Shown: positions 36,240 through 48,946 of the stretch, one piece after another
How positions within the stretch are numbered: the first letter of the stretch is position 1
How the letters are laid out: each line of letters starts with the position of its first letter
Source of the DNA: Armillaria gallica
Taxonomy: Eukaryota > Basidiomycota > Agaricomycetes > Agaricales > Physalacriaceae
Length of the DNA: 64,000 nt
Assembly: GCA_037576215.1 (NCBI GenBank)
Contig: JBANDB010000004.1
Location: 4,030,001 to 4,094,000 of the forward strand
Direction: 5' to 3'
Notes under the pieces: model-generated
Told to the model about the DNA's origin: nothing
What the model saw: only the letters and a program-made list of their open reading frames with translations
Database searches by the model: none
Program-made: the position numbers and the translations under genes

Positions 36240-37330
36240 GGTATTCCAGAGGGTCAGATGACTTGTTGAAGCCTGCATGTAAACTAGAACCCTATTTAAT
36301 ACATGCAATCTAATTTCCCAAGGAAGAGACGTACAATAACACATTGGTCTGACCTCCTTTACGAGGTTCTAGGCCTGCAACATATAAGACTGCATGCAAG
36401 CCAAGCATAAAAGCCATTTTCTTGAGGAATGGTCTCATGGTTGCTGCCAAGCGATCCAATGAGCTAAATGAGTCCCTCAAGGTTAGTGACTGTGAGCTTG
36501 AAGGATTGAATACTTACTTTTGAGCTTTGGTAGGGGTTAATAAATCCCCTGTGTTCTCTATTGCATGACACTTCATCTCTTGAGCCACATTTCCTTCCTC
36601 CTTCATCAAGCTCTCATACTTCTTCCATTCCTCAGCAGGCAGGGCAGCAAACTGCTTTCACATGTGAAAGCAGCTACTCCAATACGAGCCCATCCTTCTC
36701 TCAGTTGCTCATCCATGTCTTCCTTAATGGTCCCATAATGATCCTTGGACCATTGCTCTGCAGCAGTCAGTGCTTGAGAATGTCCAATATCAACACTGGC
36801 AATGTTGCAGAGAAGGAGGTGGAATAGGTTAGCAGATTTGGGATTATATTGGTTCACTAGCAAGAGAGCAGGTCCAGATTTGGGGTGCTTTCATTGATAG
36901 TTGAGCCAATTGTAGATGCTCTAGAACATAATGTCAGAATAGGCTCATCTTCCAAACAAATAATGAATAAGCATACCATTGTGAATCGAACAATTTTGGC
37001 CACCTTCTAAGCCTTCTGTTCCACTGTTAACACTTCTAAATGAGGAGGCTCTGGCACACTGGTAGATTCTTCATCTACAGGAAGGTCCCACCAATAGATA
37101 CAAAGATATTGATTGGTGATGGTGTCGACGAATTTTTTGGCAGGTGTTACACCTTGGGAACAATGATATGCAAAAGGAATTTGAAAGGATTTGAAGAAGG
37201 GCAGATGGGAGCCCTTCACACATCCTTTTGAGAAAGAAGGTAACATGATCATAGAAACCATATCACCATCAAGTTTGTTGCATCATTCCTAAAATGAAAA
37301 ACATTATGTTACAATATTTCCAATGCCAGG
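36240..37330 (-). pseudogene. Mushroom-specific dispersed protein, N-terminal part
   Basis: Minus-strand segments include ADWWDLPVDEE-like residues at 37,007-37,261, a probable 120-base intron and an HMG-like acidic helix. They continue with FAALPAEEWKKYESLMKEEG (about 36,640-36,580) and MAFMLGLHAVLYVAGLEPRKGGQTNVL (about 36,430-36,350). The last resembles the GWKATLIAGGPEP..GG.LN motif of the same dispersed family. It lies immediately upstream of the basic and C-terminal part and probably formed one gene with it. Several frame breaks are present. Confidence 0.4.
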
Positions 37331-37559
37331 CCACAATCAAAACTAACCTCTCTTCACCCTCATCTGTCATCCTCTCTGCACTTGACATCTTGAACATACA
37401 ATAATCCACCAACAGATAACCTTGGAACCTTCAAGCTTTAGGCCTCAGTCATAGTGAGTTTTCGTCTGGGATTTTACAATGCAGGTGAATAATTTTTACA
37501 GTCATATAATTCTTATTTCTTGCTAACATCTCTTTCAGTCCTCACTGCGATTTTCAGCA

Positions 37560-38180
37560 CACTGCAGCTCAGCCCTGCCTAGCATGAGCAGATCATGCAG
37601 ATTGTCACCCACATCCAGCCTATGCTGGCACCCCAGCCTGTGGTAGCTTCTGTCCCCAGTCCCATAACCCTGGCAGACTTTGAGGTTTGGTGCAAGATGT
37701 GGGCACTCCAATCTGGAACCCCACTGGAAATCCTGTTGCTTGTCTCCAACCCCAACCCAGCACTAGTTCATGCGCCAACCCCCATGCCCATGCCAGCTCC
37801 AGTGGTGGTTCCTGTCACCACCTCTGTTCCTGCCACCACTCCTGTGGCCTAGCTGGCATGTTCAGGTCTCATTCCTTTTGGATCCCTCTCTGACAACACC
37901 ATTGTAGTCTCTGACAGGTTCAACTACCACATCCCCCATACCCACAAGCAGGGTCCGTATTACCTTGTGGCATGGGGTTTAGACATCAGGATTTATGCAG
38001 GCTGGTATGTTCTGTTGATTTTTTTGATGTTTTCATACTAAACTGCTTGTCCAGGGAGGCTACTGCAGCCCTTGTCATTGGCATCAGTGGTGCAGTCTAC
38101 TGCAAGGTTCTGTCTGTGTACATTAGCTGCTTGTGTCTGGATGCAGGCATTGTGGGGGGAGGCATCACCTTCCTACCTTG
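37560..38180 (+). pseudogene. RNase H1 hybrid-binding-like (viroplasmin-like) protein
   Basis: A Pro/Val/Ala-rich start (37,595-37,852, runs of PMPMPAPVVVPV type) is followed, after a stop, by YHIPHTHKQGPYYLVAWGL and DIRIYAG. A clean intron comes next (GTATGTTC... to CTTGTCCAG, about 38,005-38,055), then EATAALVIGISGAVYCKV and a Cys/Gly-rich tail. The pattern YY.V..G...GI..GW...A..V.G.SGA.YKKV is that of the RNase H1 N-terminal hybrid-binding domain, common in dispersed mushroom genes without a nuclease domain. One TAG (37,850) splits the frame. Confidence 0.55.
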
Positions 38181-38239
38181 ATATGGTATGACTAATTCAC
38201 TTCTGTGTCTGACATCTGACAAACTTCCTATCAGTTATA

Positions 38240-38900
38240 TTTGTGTTAGCGGGTTCGTATGAGCAATTAAAGGGAAGTCAGCAGCAGTAGTAATGTAGTG
38301 ATAATGTCTTTGCCAATCTCTTGGCTTAAATCTCCTGCCAAATATAAATGTTTAAACATACTTTTTCATCACACAACTGCAAGAAACTGAGAGGGTACTC
38401 GGATCAAATTTGTCTAGCTACTGACTACATGACTACAGGGCATGTTGCCACATAAAACATTTCCAATTGTATGCATCACATAACTCCTCTGGTCCCTCAA
38501 TAGCCGAACACCAGATATTCTCCAGATACCTGATCATGTCCTAAAGTGGCTGTCCCACCTTCTGCATTGCTGCTCTCTGAGGTGAGCAGCCATCTAGTTG
38601 TAGCACCACATTTAAGACATTTTCATAAGAGGTCCACCATTTGTAAAGCTGACTCAGGAGATCAGTAAAGACCTTGATGCATCCCTGAATGTCCCTGTCA
38701 CAGAAGTATTGACACATCAATGACTTGGCATAGGTGACAGGGTCATCGTTGATGAAGGCACTGAAGTTGAATTCGATTCACTTAGCACAAACACTGAGTT
38801 TGATCATGCAATTGTTCTTATTCTCCACTTGGCTGGCAATAGACTAGATGCTAGTACTACAAACATTATTGATCAATCCTAAAATATTTTAAAGAAAAAT
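38240..38900 (-). pseudogene. Unrecognised coding-like remnant
   Basis: A minus-strand frame of about 110 residues (FNFSAFINDDPVTYAKSLMCQ ... KWWTSYENVLNVVLQL ... MIRYLENIWCSAIEG) is open apart from one or two stops. It is protein-like in composition, but I do not recognise it. Confidence 0.3.
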
Positions 38901-40250
38901 AGAAAATGTATCTCGTTGCTTTTTTTAATTTTTAGCTCCAATGCATTACTACCCTGTACCCAGTGCACATGTCTGAAAGCATTTAAGATCAAAATAACAT
39001 TGAAATGATTTATGGAAGACACACTTGTCTTGTCCAGATTTTTTAGACATCTTTGCATCGCTGGCAGATAGCCTCCTGATTTCTGAGCAACAAGGTTAGC
39101 ACCTGGATAGATCTATCACAATCACCTACTTGGTGTAGCTACAGTTGCTTTTGTCACGATTAGCAATGAGCCTAGATTCTTCTGTGACATGTTTTTTTGG
39201 ATGACCCATGTGGTTGATGCTGACAGCAGGCAGGCCTAATCAGGAAGGATTGGTTATTTGTCTGACCAAAATATTGCCATGATGTTTTTACTTATTTCCC
39301 CTCATTCCTCCTGCCAGCACACATTTGGAGACTCAATTCTTTGGCATTGAGATACGTTGCAAACGACTGGAAGACTTTGTTGGGTTTTTGAGATTGTTAC
39401 TCCCTATGATCACTTGCTTTGCATGTTAATGAGTTTGAGTCCTGGGCCGTACACTGTAAAGTCAAAGTCATTGTTTTTTGTCCATTTGTCTGACCAAAAC
39501 TCATGTAGGCTTGCTCATTGCTTCTATAGTTCTCATTTCTCATTCCAATTGAAGGGAAGGGTGTGTAGATGCTGTGGCTCCATTGTCTTGTCTCTACACC
39601 ACTGTACTAACAGTATCTTTGCCCATCTAGATGTTCCTGCAAAATTGAGGTATACAGTGATCTTGGGACTTACTGGGTGCTGAAGCGACATTTGCAATAG
39701 TCCTTCGAAGTGGACATTAACACCTCTCCATCATGGATGCTTCATAGGCAATGGAATCAATGTTGAACACCCTGTGGCTGGTATCCATATAGCTCTTTGG
39801 TGTGCTTGTCTTCTACATACCCACTGCTGATTCTATCCATCACTCACCACACTGAGAAGGGAGCATTCATTCTAATCTGATTACATCTGACTGAATCTTT
39901 ATATCTTAGTCTTCCAATGTGCTACTAAGCTATGATTACACTCTGGTATCCCTTGTAGCCCCTATCCCTTCATTATTCCACATGCTTTGCTAAACTGACC
40001 TTCAATAGCTATCTTCAGTTCAATATCCGAGGCTAGCATGAGAACAACTCAAAAGCTTCACATCATCAACTGTACAGTTCTACCTTGGTGGCTGGGGTGG
40101 CACTTTCCACATACAAATGGGTATGCCATGGCTCATCTGTATCTCTACCTTATTTCCATGCCTCCAGTCAGAAAAGTTATATTGCATGCACATGCCATTG
40201 TTGACACCAAAAAAGCACTGGCCATTGGATGCTGCGGTTAGCTCATGTCA
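38901..40250. other. Repeat debris with no clear gene
   Basis: Around 39,163-39,192 a 30-base stretch (AATGAGCCTAGATTCTTCTGTG) resembles the left end of the TGATGAGCCT element family, so a fragment of that family may end here. Forward frames at 39,357-39,683 and 40,038-40,241 show no family resemblance. Confidence 0.3.
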
Positions 40251-40259
40251 TGAAGGGTT

Positions 40260-43200
40260 GCCCAAAATTGTATCATGGGGACAAACAGAATGTCTGGCAG
40301 GACATTTCTATCATGCATAGTCGCTGAGTGAAAGTCTGCAAGAACAGGTTGATTTTCCAGTATGCAGCAGACCCCAGCACACATCATACACTGCATCAGA
40401 CAGTCACCATTCTAGACTCTCATATCCTCCAAGAGGTCCTCTATGATGCCAGCTTCCCTGATCCAGAGCTGCCTCCAGCCAAGAAGACTGGTCCCAAGTG
40501 ATACATGAACTTGGTATGTTTCGTGCCATGATCTTGGCAGAAGGATTTATAATGTTTTTTCCATAACAGGACCAACCAATGTAAGAATGGCAAGGCTATG
40601 ACAACAAACCAAGGTATCATGATGAATATCTCTTGGAGCTCCTTTGTCAGAAAGGCCATGGAGACACTGCACTACTGTCAACATGTGCCCAATATGAGAC
40701 AGGAGAGCCCAACCTGTCCTTTGCATCTGCTGGTGTGCAAGTCTTGCTGTGTTAAGGCCCACAGCAGTGAGCCTTTGCACTTCATGCAGGTGAGGTTCTT
40801 TCCATTTCACAGGCTCTTGGAATTTCCTTACCATCTTTAACAGGAATGGAACAGGGAGTATTTTATGAAGACGACATTCCAGGACCTTTGGGTTTAGGGT
40901 CCAAATTGGCCATTTTGATGGTTCCCCATGCATATGTCCTGAGCAAGCAGGGCATACATTCATGGTCATGGATACAAACAGAATTCATGAAGTTAACCTT
41001 AACTACTGCACTTGTGACTGTCATGGTGGTGAAACATGCTGCCAGCAGCTTCTTTGCTTTGGCTGGTACCCTGCAATGCTCTACCATCCATGAACTTGCA
41101 CAATGTTGAATCTTCTCGATCAGTTCCACATGTTGACACACATAAGCAAGGTCTCTGGTTATGATTTCTACAAGTATCTGGATATAATGACGAGGTATTC
41201 AGTTAGCCAAGGTATGGCAGCATGCATATGAATCTGTTTAGCAATCACTATTAACTCAGATCTTCAGAGAAAATATGAATCTTTGCTATGCATGGTTTGC
41301 CAGTATTGGCATCTGAAGATGTTTATGCGCACCAGATGGGGACAAGAAGAAAACAGGATCATGACAACATTGGCTGGCCAGCTGGTGCTACATTGTCCAG
41401 CATGCCCTATTCCCGATGTCAATCTACCAGCAGGATGGGAGTCGGCATCTCACTTGATTAGGTAGAGTTGTTTAATCAATCTGTAAACTTGACCCTAAAA
41501 GGAATATTCAAGCTTTCTCTACTGTGGTATCCTAGCATTGGATGCAAACTTTTGCCTCAAGAATCTATTTCGTTCCACTGCTGTGGCAGACCCAGGTTTA
41601 CATACAGGTTTGGCGTATTTCATTAAATACGCACCCCACCTCCATCACTTGTCTAAGTATGTTACTCAAACAGATGTGAGTATCTGATGAGCATCTCCAA
41701 ATGGGCTATACTAACATTGAGGGACAGATATCAATGTGTAGCAGCTTCAAGACTCTATGGCAGGCAGAGACTAAAGGAGAAACTGGGTTGCACACAAGTG
41801 GGGTTGCTATGTGCATGTGTGCTTGCCATAAAATGGTTTGCCCAACAGGTGCAGGAGATCTGCAGAAAGGCAAATAGTGTGTGCTCCCACAGCTATCAAT
41901 GATTCCAGTCCTGACTCCTGTTGACAGCTATGCAAATATGGATTATGTCATCATGTCTGGCACCTCTTCCCTGAAACTGCAAAATCTTTTTGTCTTGTAT
42001 GACATTGCATGCCAATAGAATATCAATTTCAAAAAATAGATGGCCGAGCTCCCTTCTCATCTACACCTGTATGGAGGCATTGGTTTGTTATGTGGAGTCC
42101 CTAAGTTGCATGCTAAAGCACACAAGCTAGCGTGTCAGTGTGAATACACTATTGGTATACAAGATGGGATGGGACTGACTGACAGTGAAGGGATAGAATG
42201 AACCTGGGTGATTGTCAATGCAATTGCATTCTCAACAAAAGAGATGGGTCCTGGATCTAGGTACAACACTCTCAACAACCATTTTGCTTATCACAACTTT
42301 TTGAAGCTGGTGAGCCTCAGTGGATTTAACAGATATTTAGCATTGGTGCTATCTTCTAATGAATTAACAGGTCATATACTCCATAAAAGATTAGCAGAGG
42401 TGGAGTCTCAGATCACATTGCATCGGAAATACCATACCAACTTCACAAATGCCCTGCCAAATCCAAATTATGCCTCAGAGTAGATGGTCATTGTTGAGGA
42501 ATGGGACCTCAATCACAGCAAGCCTAGTCCCTACCTGTCGGTAGCTGAACATAAGTATCTCTTCCATGTGTTGGTACTCTTAGCTGAAGGATGGTGTTTA
42601 GATGTAACAGAACAAGATCTGAAACTCAAATTGAAGGAAGATGAGCGTCATGCTAAGGCTCATGGAGAAATCCCTATTCACAAGATCAGTGCAACATCAT
42701 GCTTGGGCCTCAGCTTGCTCATCAAAGACTCTCAGTAAGTGTTTTATAGAGTCAACCGGTTTCAATCACACTGACACTCTTTTAGATAATGAATTAGTGC
42801 CATAGTGTCCAGAGAGGGAGAACTCTCCTCCACAGAGCTTGCTGATGTTTACATGCACTGAATCAACCTCGAGAAGTTGATTGAACAATTCAGGGAGCTG
42901 CAAGTTGTCTACATGCCTGATATCCTGATATAGCTTTGCAGATTGAATGCGAAAGAGAAATGTCGAGTGCAGCAATCAAGGCTGAGGATGACAAGCTTTG
43001 GTTTCCCTCGGATTTGAGTCAGCTGGTTCAGAAGGCAATTTGTCATGTGGGATTAGGGGAGAAGGAGAAAATTCTGTGAGAGGGCAGCGATTTGGTCCTC
43101 AGTGAGAGTGGAAGCATTGGTTCATGCTTTTCATAATAAAAACATGCAAGGACAAGAGGCACTAGCCCATGCTTCTGATGTCCTCGAGAGGTGGAAAGCA

Positions 43201-43865
43201 AAGCATAATCTGGCTGCTCTGAAGTACTGGCATGTGTGGAGCACCCTTTTGGCACTACAAGGACCAGGTGCCTGGATGAACCAGCTCAAGGAACTAAACA
43301 CAAAGGATATGTCCTCAATGTACGGTTCTGTGTTGGATTCTGGGGAAGCCACCAGAGGTCACAAACCCTGAGAACCAGTGCCAGAAGAAGAAAAAGAACA
43401 TGAAACACAAGAACAGGCCAAGAGAGCTATCATAGATCTGGCTCACGGAAGGCAGCCTTGGCGAGCTAAGTGATGATTCTGATGTGACTGGTACATGTTT
43501 CTGCTGGGATGGATATGCTCTTACTCAAGCAATCTGTAGATGTTTATGTGCATTGGCTCAGGAGTTGAGCCTATTTGCAACGCTGGGAGGAAGAGGTAGA
43601 GCTTCTCCATGAGGAGCAATGGCACATCTTGGTGACCCTCTGCTACTGTGCTAAATGGTGGGATGACTATGGAAGCAGCTGGCTGGGTTTGCCAATAGAA
43701 ATTGCAGAAGGTGTGCAAGCATACGCAGCTCAGCAACATGAGGTGCAGTTGATGTTGGCAGAACATTTCACACAGAAATGGCCCACCCAGTATACATCTC
43801 CTCCAGATGAAGAAAGGGCTCAGACAATGATAGAAGTAGCTAAAAAATGGTGTTATATTCAATGA
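40260..43865 (+). pseudogene. KDZ transposase, CxC2 type, decayed but nearly full length
   Basis: Pieces follow the full order of a KDZ transposase. After a linker (EWQGY.NKPRYHDEYLLELL, about 40,570-40,640) comes the CxC2 zinc finger (LVCKSCCVKAHSSEPLHFMQ, about 40,730-40,790) and an intron to about 40,841 (..TTTAACAG). The central part reads GYDFYKYLDIMTRY, QYWHLKMFMRTRWG and LHCPACPIPDVNLPAGWE (41,160-41,450). The catalytic half has VLYDIACQ (about 42,000), VPKLHAKAHKLACQCEY and TKEMGPGSRYNTLNNH (42,090-42,290). A C-terminal helical region (LQRWEEEVELLHEEQ ... ALAEG-like) ends at 43,862. Frameshifts and stops occur throughout. Confidence 0.8.
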
Positions 43866-44105
43866 TATAAGAGGCAGAGGTTTTTTGACTATTTTTGGTG
43901 ACTGACTAAGCTTTTGGCAAATGTCACTTTGGGTCCAGTATCTAGTTTTAGGCCTTTTAGAATGAGTCTGCTTCTATGGTCAATAGTGGCAAGGATAACA
44001 ATTTTTGGCACTGTACATTTACCTTAAGTAGCTGCACTTTGGAGTTTGTATGAGTAGATATGTGAGGTGGGTTATGGCTATGCTGAATAGCGGAATTAGA
44101 GGCAT
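43866..44105. other. Non-coding spacer
   Basis: No frame or repeat was identified between the end of the KDZ remnant and the minus-strand gene remnant that follows. Confidence 0.4.
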
Positions 44106-46060
44106 CTCACTAAAAGCTGATTAGCAATGCAAAAGGCTTAACTGTGTAGCATAGGATGCACCAATGCACTTGGTCTTGGATGAGATACTGGCGATTCAAG
44201 TCCTTCACATCGTTCACTCCCAAGTTATGGTATAGGACTAGGTCTGACAAGCCTTTGAACCACTTCTTGTAGATGTCTAAGCCTCCCCACTTCTGCAACA
44301 CCCATGCATCATCAAAAACCCATGCTCTTTCAATGCCTCACTGAGTGTAAAATCTGCCTCTGTCAGAATGTTTGCCATCTCATCACTGTTAGCACAATAA
44401 GCTCCCCAGGGCCAGAGGTGGTACCAGCTCATACTGAGGAGGAGAGATAGGGATTGCTTGACCTGGCAAAGAATTCCCAATCTGCTAGAGAACGTAGGTA
44501 CAATCTACGTTGGTAGAAAAGGTTGGTGAGAACCTGTTGACTGTTTGGTAGATTCCTTGCTTTTCCCTTGATGTTGAGACCTGCAATGAAGCGCTCAATA
44601 TCTCTATCACCATGTTCAGCAGAGAATCCAAAAGCAGCAGGTCATCACAATAACTGGGACTGGGGCATGGGAGGTCAGAGTTGCTCAGACTATCTGTTTA
44701 TGGGGGGATTTGATCGAAGTAATCCAGGTTGATGACACTGTACTTCACATGCAGGTAGAAGATGTCTGTGTTGGGGCAATGACCTTTGTCTGGTCATGAG
44801 GGATTCATTGTGGGAGCATATGCATAAGCAAATCTTTCTCTGATCTCGCAAATGGAAGGCAATTGTAGACTGACTTGATCTTCGATCACCTTCAAAGACA
44901 TTCCTGGTAGCCTCTCCTTTTTGTTAAAACAAAGTAAGGGATGGCAGTGAAACATGAAGCAATTTTCCCCTTCTGGGGTTGTATCCTCCTTGTAGTCACA
45001 GATCTATACCAACTCTTCTGCCTCAGAGTCCAACCAGTGAAGTTCATGATGAAGGGGCTGTGGTTCCATCTAATAGCTCTTGGGTGGCTCTCAACTTCTC
45101 TCCACTCCACTTCTGAGAAGAACTCTATGAATCGGCTCATAGCAGCGACCACTTTTCTTAACTGCAGAAGAGATTCCTCTAAGACCTCCCATTCCAGACA
45201 GATGGTCTGTGCATTGTACCAATCAATGAGAAAAGTATTGAAGTGTATAAAGCAATCATTCAGGGCTGAGTTGTAGACAGCCTCATCTAATATGGAAGGA
45301 CTGAGCACGAACACTGGCACTCCATCCTTAATCCATTGACAAGGATTACAGGTTAGAGTGTTCTCCTCTGCTCGAATCACCGTCCCCACAAGGGGCTGCC
45401 TGAGCAGGTTCTCTACTTCCAACTAGTCACGGCTCCCTTGGCTCAGCCCATCCCAACCATCCTCCACAGTCTTCAACCACCAGATGCAGAAGAACAACAA
45501 GTCCTGAAACATGGCAACACTTAATTTTACCACATTCTATACCTCCTCTTTTGAATCAAAAAGAGCCGCTATGAAAGAAGGAGGAGAAGAGTTTGTCATG
45601 GGAAGCTGAGCTTCTTGGAATTTAGCCTGTGCAGATATCTCCTTAGTCCTGTTCTTCTCAATCTAAGACAGGGACTGCTGCTTGAAGTAAGAATATCACT
45701 TGGAGCCATTGGCTTCCCTGCAGGCATAAATGTGCCATCTGTGCATGTTATCAAAAAAATGAGGGAGTGAGAGAAGAGGCAAATGAATCTCAAAGTGTTT
45801 GAAAGAGGGAATTGGAGTATGGAAGGAGTTGGCATGGAAAGAGTCTTGGGCAAACACGGGCTGAAGAGAGTGACTCTTCTGAGGTTTGTTGAGGCCTACA
45901 AAGACTGTGTTCCCTAGATCGAGACAAGAGGTAGTAGGGATGTAGCCTTCGTGATTTCTGAAAAAGAACATAATGGATGAAATGTCAATTGATGTGATTT
46001 CCCAGTGTTGATAGAGTTGAAAGGAAAGAGCTAGCTCAGCTCTCATTCACCTTCCTTGGT
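44106..46060 (-). pseudogene. Unrecognised gene, minus strand, fairly well preserved
   Basis: Read downward from 46,046, a 116-codon frame is followed, after stops, by a 176-codon open frame (45,422-44,892). That frame is joined upstream by a readable FFCIWWLKTVEDGWDGLSQG segment. Further blocks are SDEMANILTEADFTLSEALK (44,390-44,330) and LQKWGGLDIYKKWFKGLSDL (44,300-44,220). The protein is rich in Trp and aromatic residues. I do not recognise it; it could be a dispersed mushroom family or a transposon-borne protein. It is CpG-poor with few intact exons, so a pseudogene is likely. Confidence 0.4.
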
Positions 46061-46259
46061 ATTGGTGATCAGATGGCAGATTCTGGATTTCCATTGAGTC
46101 TAGGATTGCCTTCAGTTCTCTTCATTCAGTGTCTGGAGCTGGAAAGCTCCAGGCTAGTTGCTATAATTTTGCTGAATGGCGGTAGTCAGCCACTATGTCC
46201 TTCATGTTAGCCAAGTCTCAGTAAGTAGCCCACAAATCAAACTGTGGTCCATATCTTCC

Positions 46260-48946
46260 CATCTGACCAGATACTGAATCTTTCCTTTCTTGTCTCAATG
46301 ATTCAGTATGCTCTCAACCTCATACTCTTTCTGAGGTGACCCTTTCCTAGTATCTGGTAAGGTGGCACACTGTAACCATTCTTTGGGTGTCTCATGGTAA
46401 GCCTTCAAATGTGCAATATTGAACACTGGCAGACCAGGGTATTGATCATCCATCCTCAACCAATAGATGTTTGGATTGATTTTCTGGGTCACTTCAAAAG
46501 GCCCAATCCACCTCTAGGTCAGTTTTGACCCCTTACCCTTGCTCTCTAGCCATTGCAACAAGTGTGGGTTGACCAAGACTTTCAAGCCTATTGAAAAGTC
46601 TGGAGCTTCTTTGCATTCCCAATTGTAATATTTCACCTGAGTCTCTTGGGCTTGAGCTATCACTTGTATGGCACTTTCCCTATGCAAAGCCAACTTGTCC
46701 AAGAACGAATAAGATTCTGGTGTAAGCCTGTAACTTTCTGAGTCCCTTAGTCTCAATTTCGCTAGGAGATCCAGTGGGGAGGAAGGGATGAACCTGTGTA
46801 ATAAGAAGGGTGAGTACCCTGTTGAGGCTGACAACTTCCATTTGCCCATTGTGCTGTAGGTGATGCACAGAGGACAAGGCCATCCGAGTCTTCAAGAACT
46901 TCATAACTCCCCTGCAAAAGTCAGATGTCCATTGAGGATCCCTATCCATCACAATTGAAGTAGGTAAGCTGAACCTGAATATCACTCTTTTAGTGAACAG
47001 CTCAGCAAACTCCTCCAAGTCTAGTCCGGTATCAGTGGATATGAAATGAGTGTGTTTTGTTAGGTGATCCACCACTATGAATATGGTGAATATGGTGTTG
47101 AATCCTTGGGAAATGGGTAGGTCGACAATGAAATCCATGGAAACAAACTTGTAAAGTCTCAACAGCACTGGATTTGGGATTAGATGACTAAACTTGCTGA
47201 AGTTTGAAAACTTGGTCTTTTGGCAGATATTGCAAGTTTCACAGAAAGACTGAATATCAACTTTCATCCTTCTCCAATAAAATCAAGACACTAGATGATA
47301 TCAAAGTTGATCCTTGCTCAAATGAGCTGTCTCTATTGGTGATTTGTGAGCCTTGCTGAGAATTTCTTGCCTTAAACTCCACAGTATGCAGTTGCAGTAT
47401 TGAATCTGCATCTGAGAAAAATAGTGATCCAACATCTTCTATGAAGAATCTCCCTCCTACTAAACATGAATTAGGGGATTTGATTGCTTTATCCCAAACC
47501 ATGTGGAATTGCTCATCTTCAGAGTACCCTTTTATAAATCTATGTCATAATTTATCTTTAATGGAGACATGTATGGAGGGTAGTGGTTCATTTAGAGCAG
47601 ACAAGAGTACAACGGCAGGGTTGGAAGGCAAAGCTTCCATTACCTGATTTTGTGACTCTCCTTCTTCCTCTGGGATTTTTTTCTTCTCAGCTTGAGTAAA
47701 GTCTTTTGTCGCCTTCTCCTCCTTGCTTGGTACATCCCCTTTTCTTTTACCAGATTGAGTGATGGCCAGAGTGTTCCTGATTTCTGCCAATTGAGCAGCC
47801 CTCAAGGCTGGAAGACTCTACTGAGCTGTTTCCTATGATTCAGCTAGGTCATTGTTGGTGCAATACTGGTTCCCCAGGATCAGTGGGAGATATGGTCTTC
47901 TCAAGATTTGCAGCCCAATTCTGTTCATAGGTTCCCACTACATATTTCGAAGGGAGAGAACAGTACAGCCAAGGAACAGACATTTGAGAGTTCCAAGCTT
48001 TTTTCAGTAACTGGTGAGCTTTGTTACCTTGCAGATCCTTAACTTTGATTTTCTGAATCTGCTGCAACATGCAGCCACAAGCTTCATCAGACATGTCTGT
48101 GAAGAGACAGTATGGGAGCTTCTCTTGTGCATGCACAAGGACAGGTGCCTCTTTCAACACTTGTTTAGCTGCTTGGAAGGTGTATTCCTCTTCCTTCTCC
48201 CACTTTCATTTTGTCCCTTTACACAGCAACTGGAATAAGGGGACCATGATGTCCACAAAAAAAGGAATGAATAATTGAAAGTAGACCAGCATCTTGATGA
48301 AGGTTTGTAGCTCTAAGACCTTTTGCGGGTGACTGATCTCACTGATGGCTTTCACATTTTCTTCATGTGTACAGAGCCCTAAGCAGGATACCTTGTGGTC
48401 TAGAAGAAGAATGGAAGAATACAACAAGTGACATTTAATGGGTAATAGAGTGATGCCAGACTTTTTGATAGCTGACAGCACTTTATCCAGATGGTCAATA
48501 TGATCCTCATATGATTTAGAGTACATGACAATATTGTCAATGTAGACCAGTGCAAAAATTCACAGAAAGGGAGCTAAAATCCCCTCATCACTCTCCCAAA
48601 TATTGTGGGTCTGTTTTGTAAGCCAAACAGCATCCATGTGAATTGGAACAACCCTCTGTGGCAGTGGAAAGCTGTCTTCTCAATGTCATCCTGATGTAGG
48701 TTCAGTTGAATAAATCCTGACAATGCATCCAGTGACGATAACACTTGCACTTCTGATAAGGCTGCCAAAATGTCACTCTGACGTGGAATAGGAAATTCAT
48801 TGGGAATCGTGACTGCATTGAGTTTTCAGTAGTCAATGCAAAATTGGGGCTTGCCATTGTGATAGGCAATGACCACTGTCATGCTTCAGGGACTCCTTAA
48901 CAGTTTGATAATGCCTTGCTCAAACCAGGCATCAATTTGCTGATTG
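46260..48946 (-). pseudogene. Gypsy-3 Pol remnant (RT to chromodomain)
   Basis: From high to low coordinate there is RT (CIDYXKLNAVT, LSSLDALSGFIQL at 48,768-48,700; HIDHLDKVLSAIKKSGI near 48,500) and RNase H (LFTDMSDEACGCML, 48,115). Integrase follows with the CC half of the zinc finger (CETCNICQ, 47,245), MDFIVDLPISQGF (47,140), VMDRDPQWTS (46,935) and a degraded NGQMEVVSLNRV (46,845). A chromodomain comes last (YEVESILNH then IQYLVRWEDMD, 46,330-46,260). The catalytic-core E region is altered and many stops are present. No LTRs were found, and the upstream end is cut by the Gypsy-2 LTR at 48,947. It is a chromovirus of a different lineage from Gypsy-1 and Gypsy-2. Confidence 0.82.
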
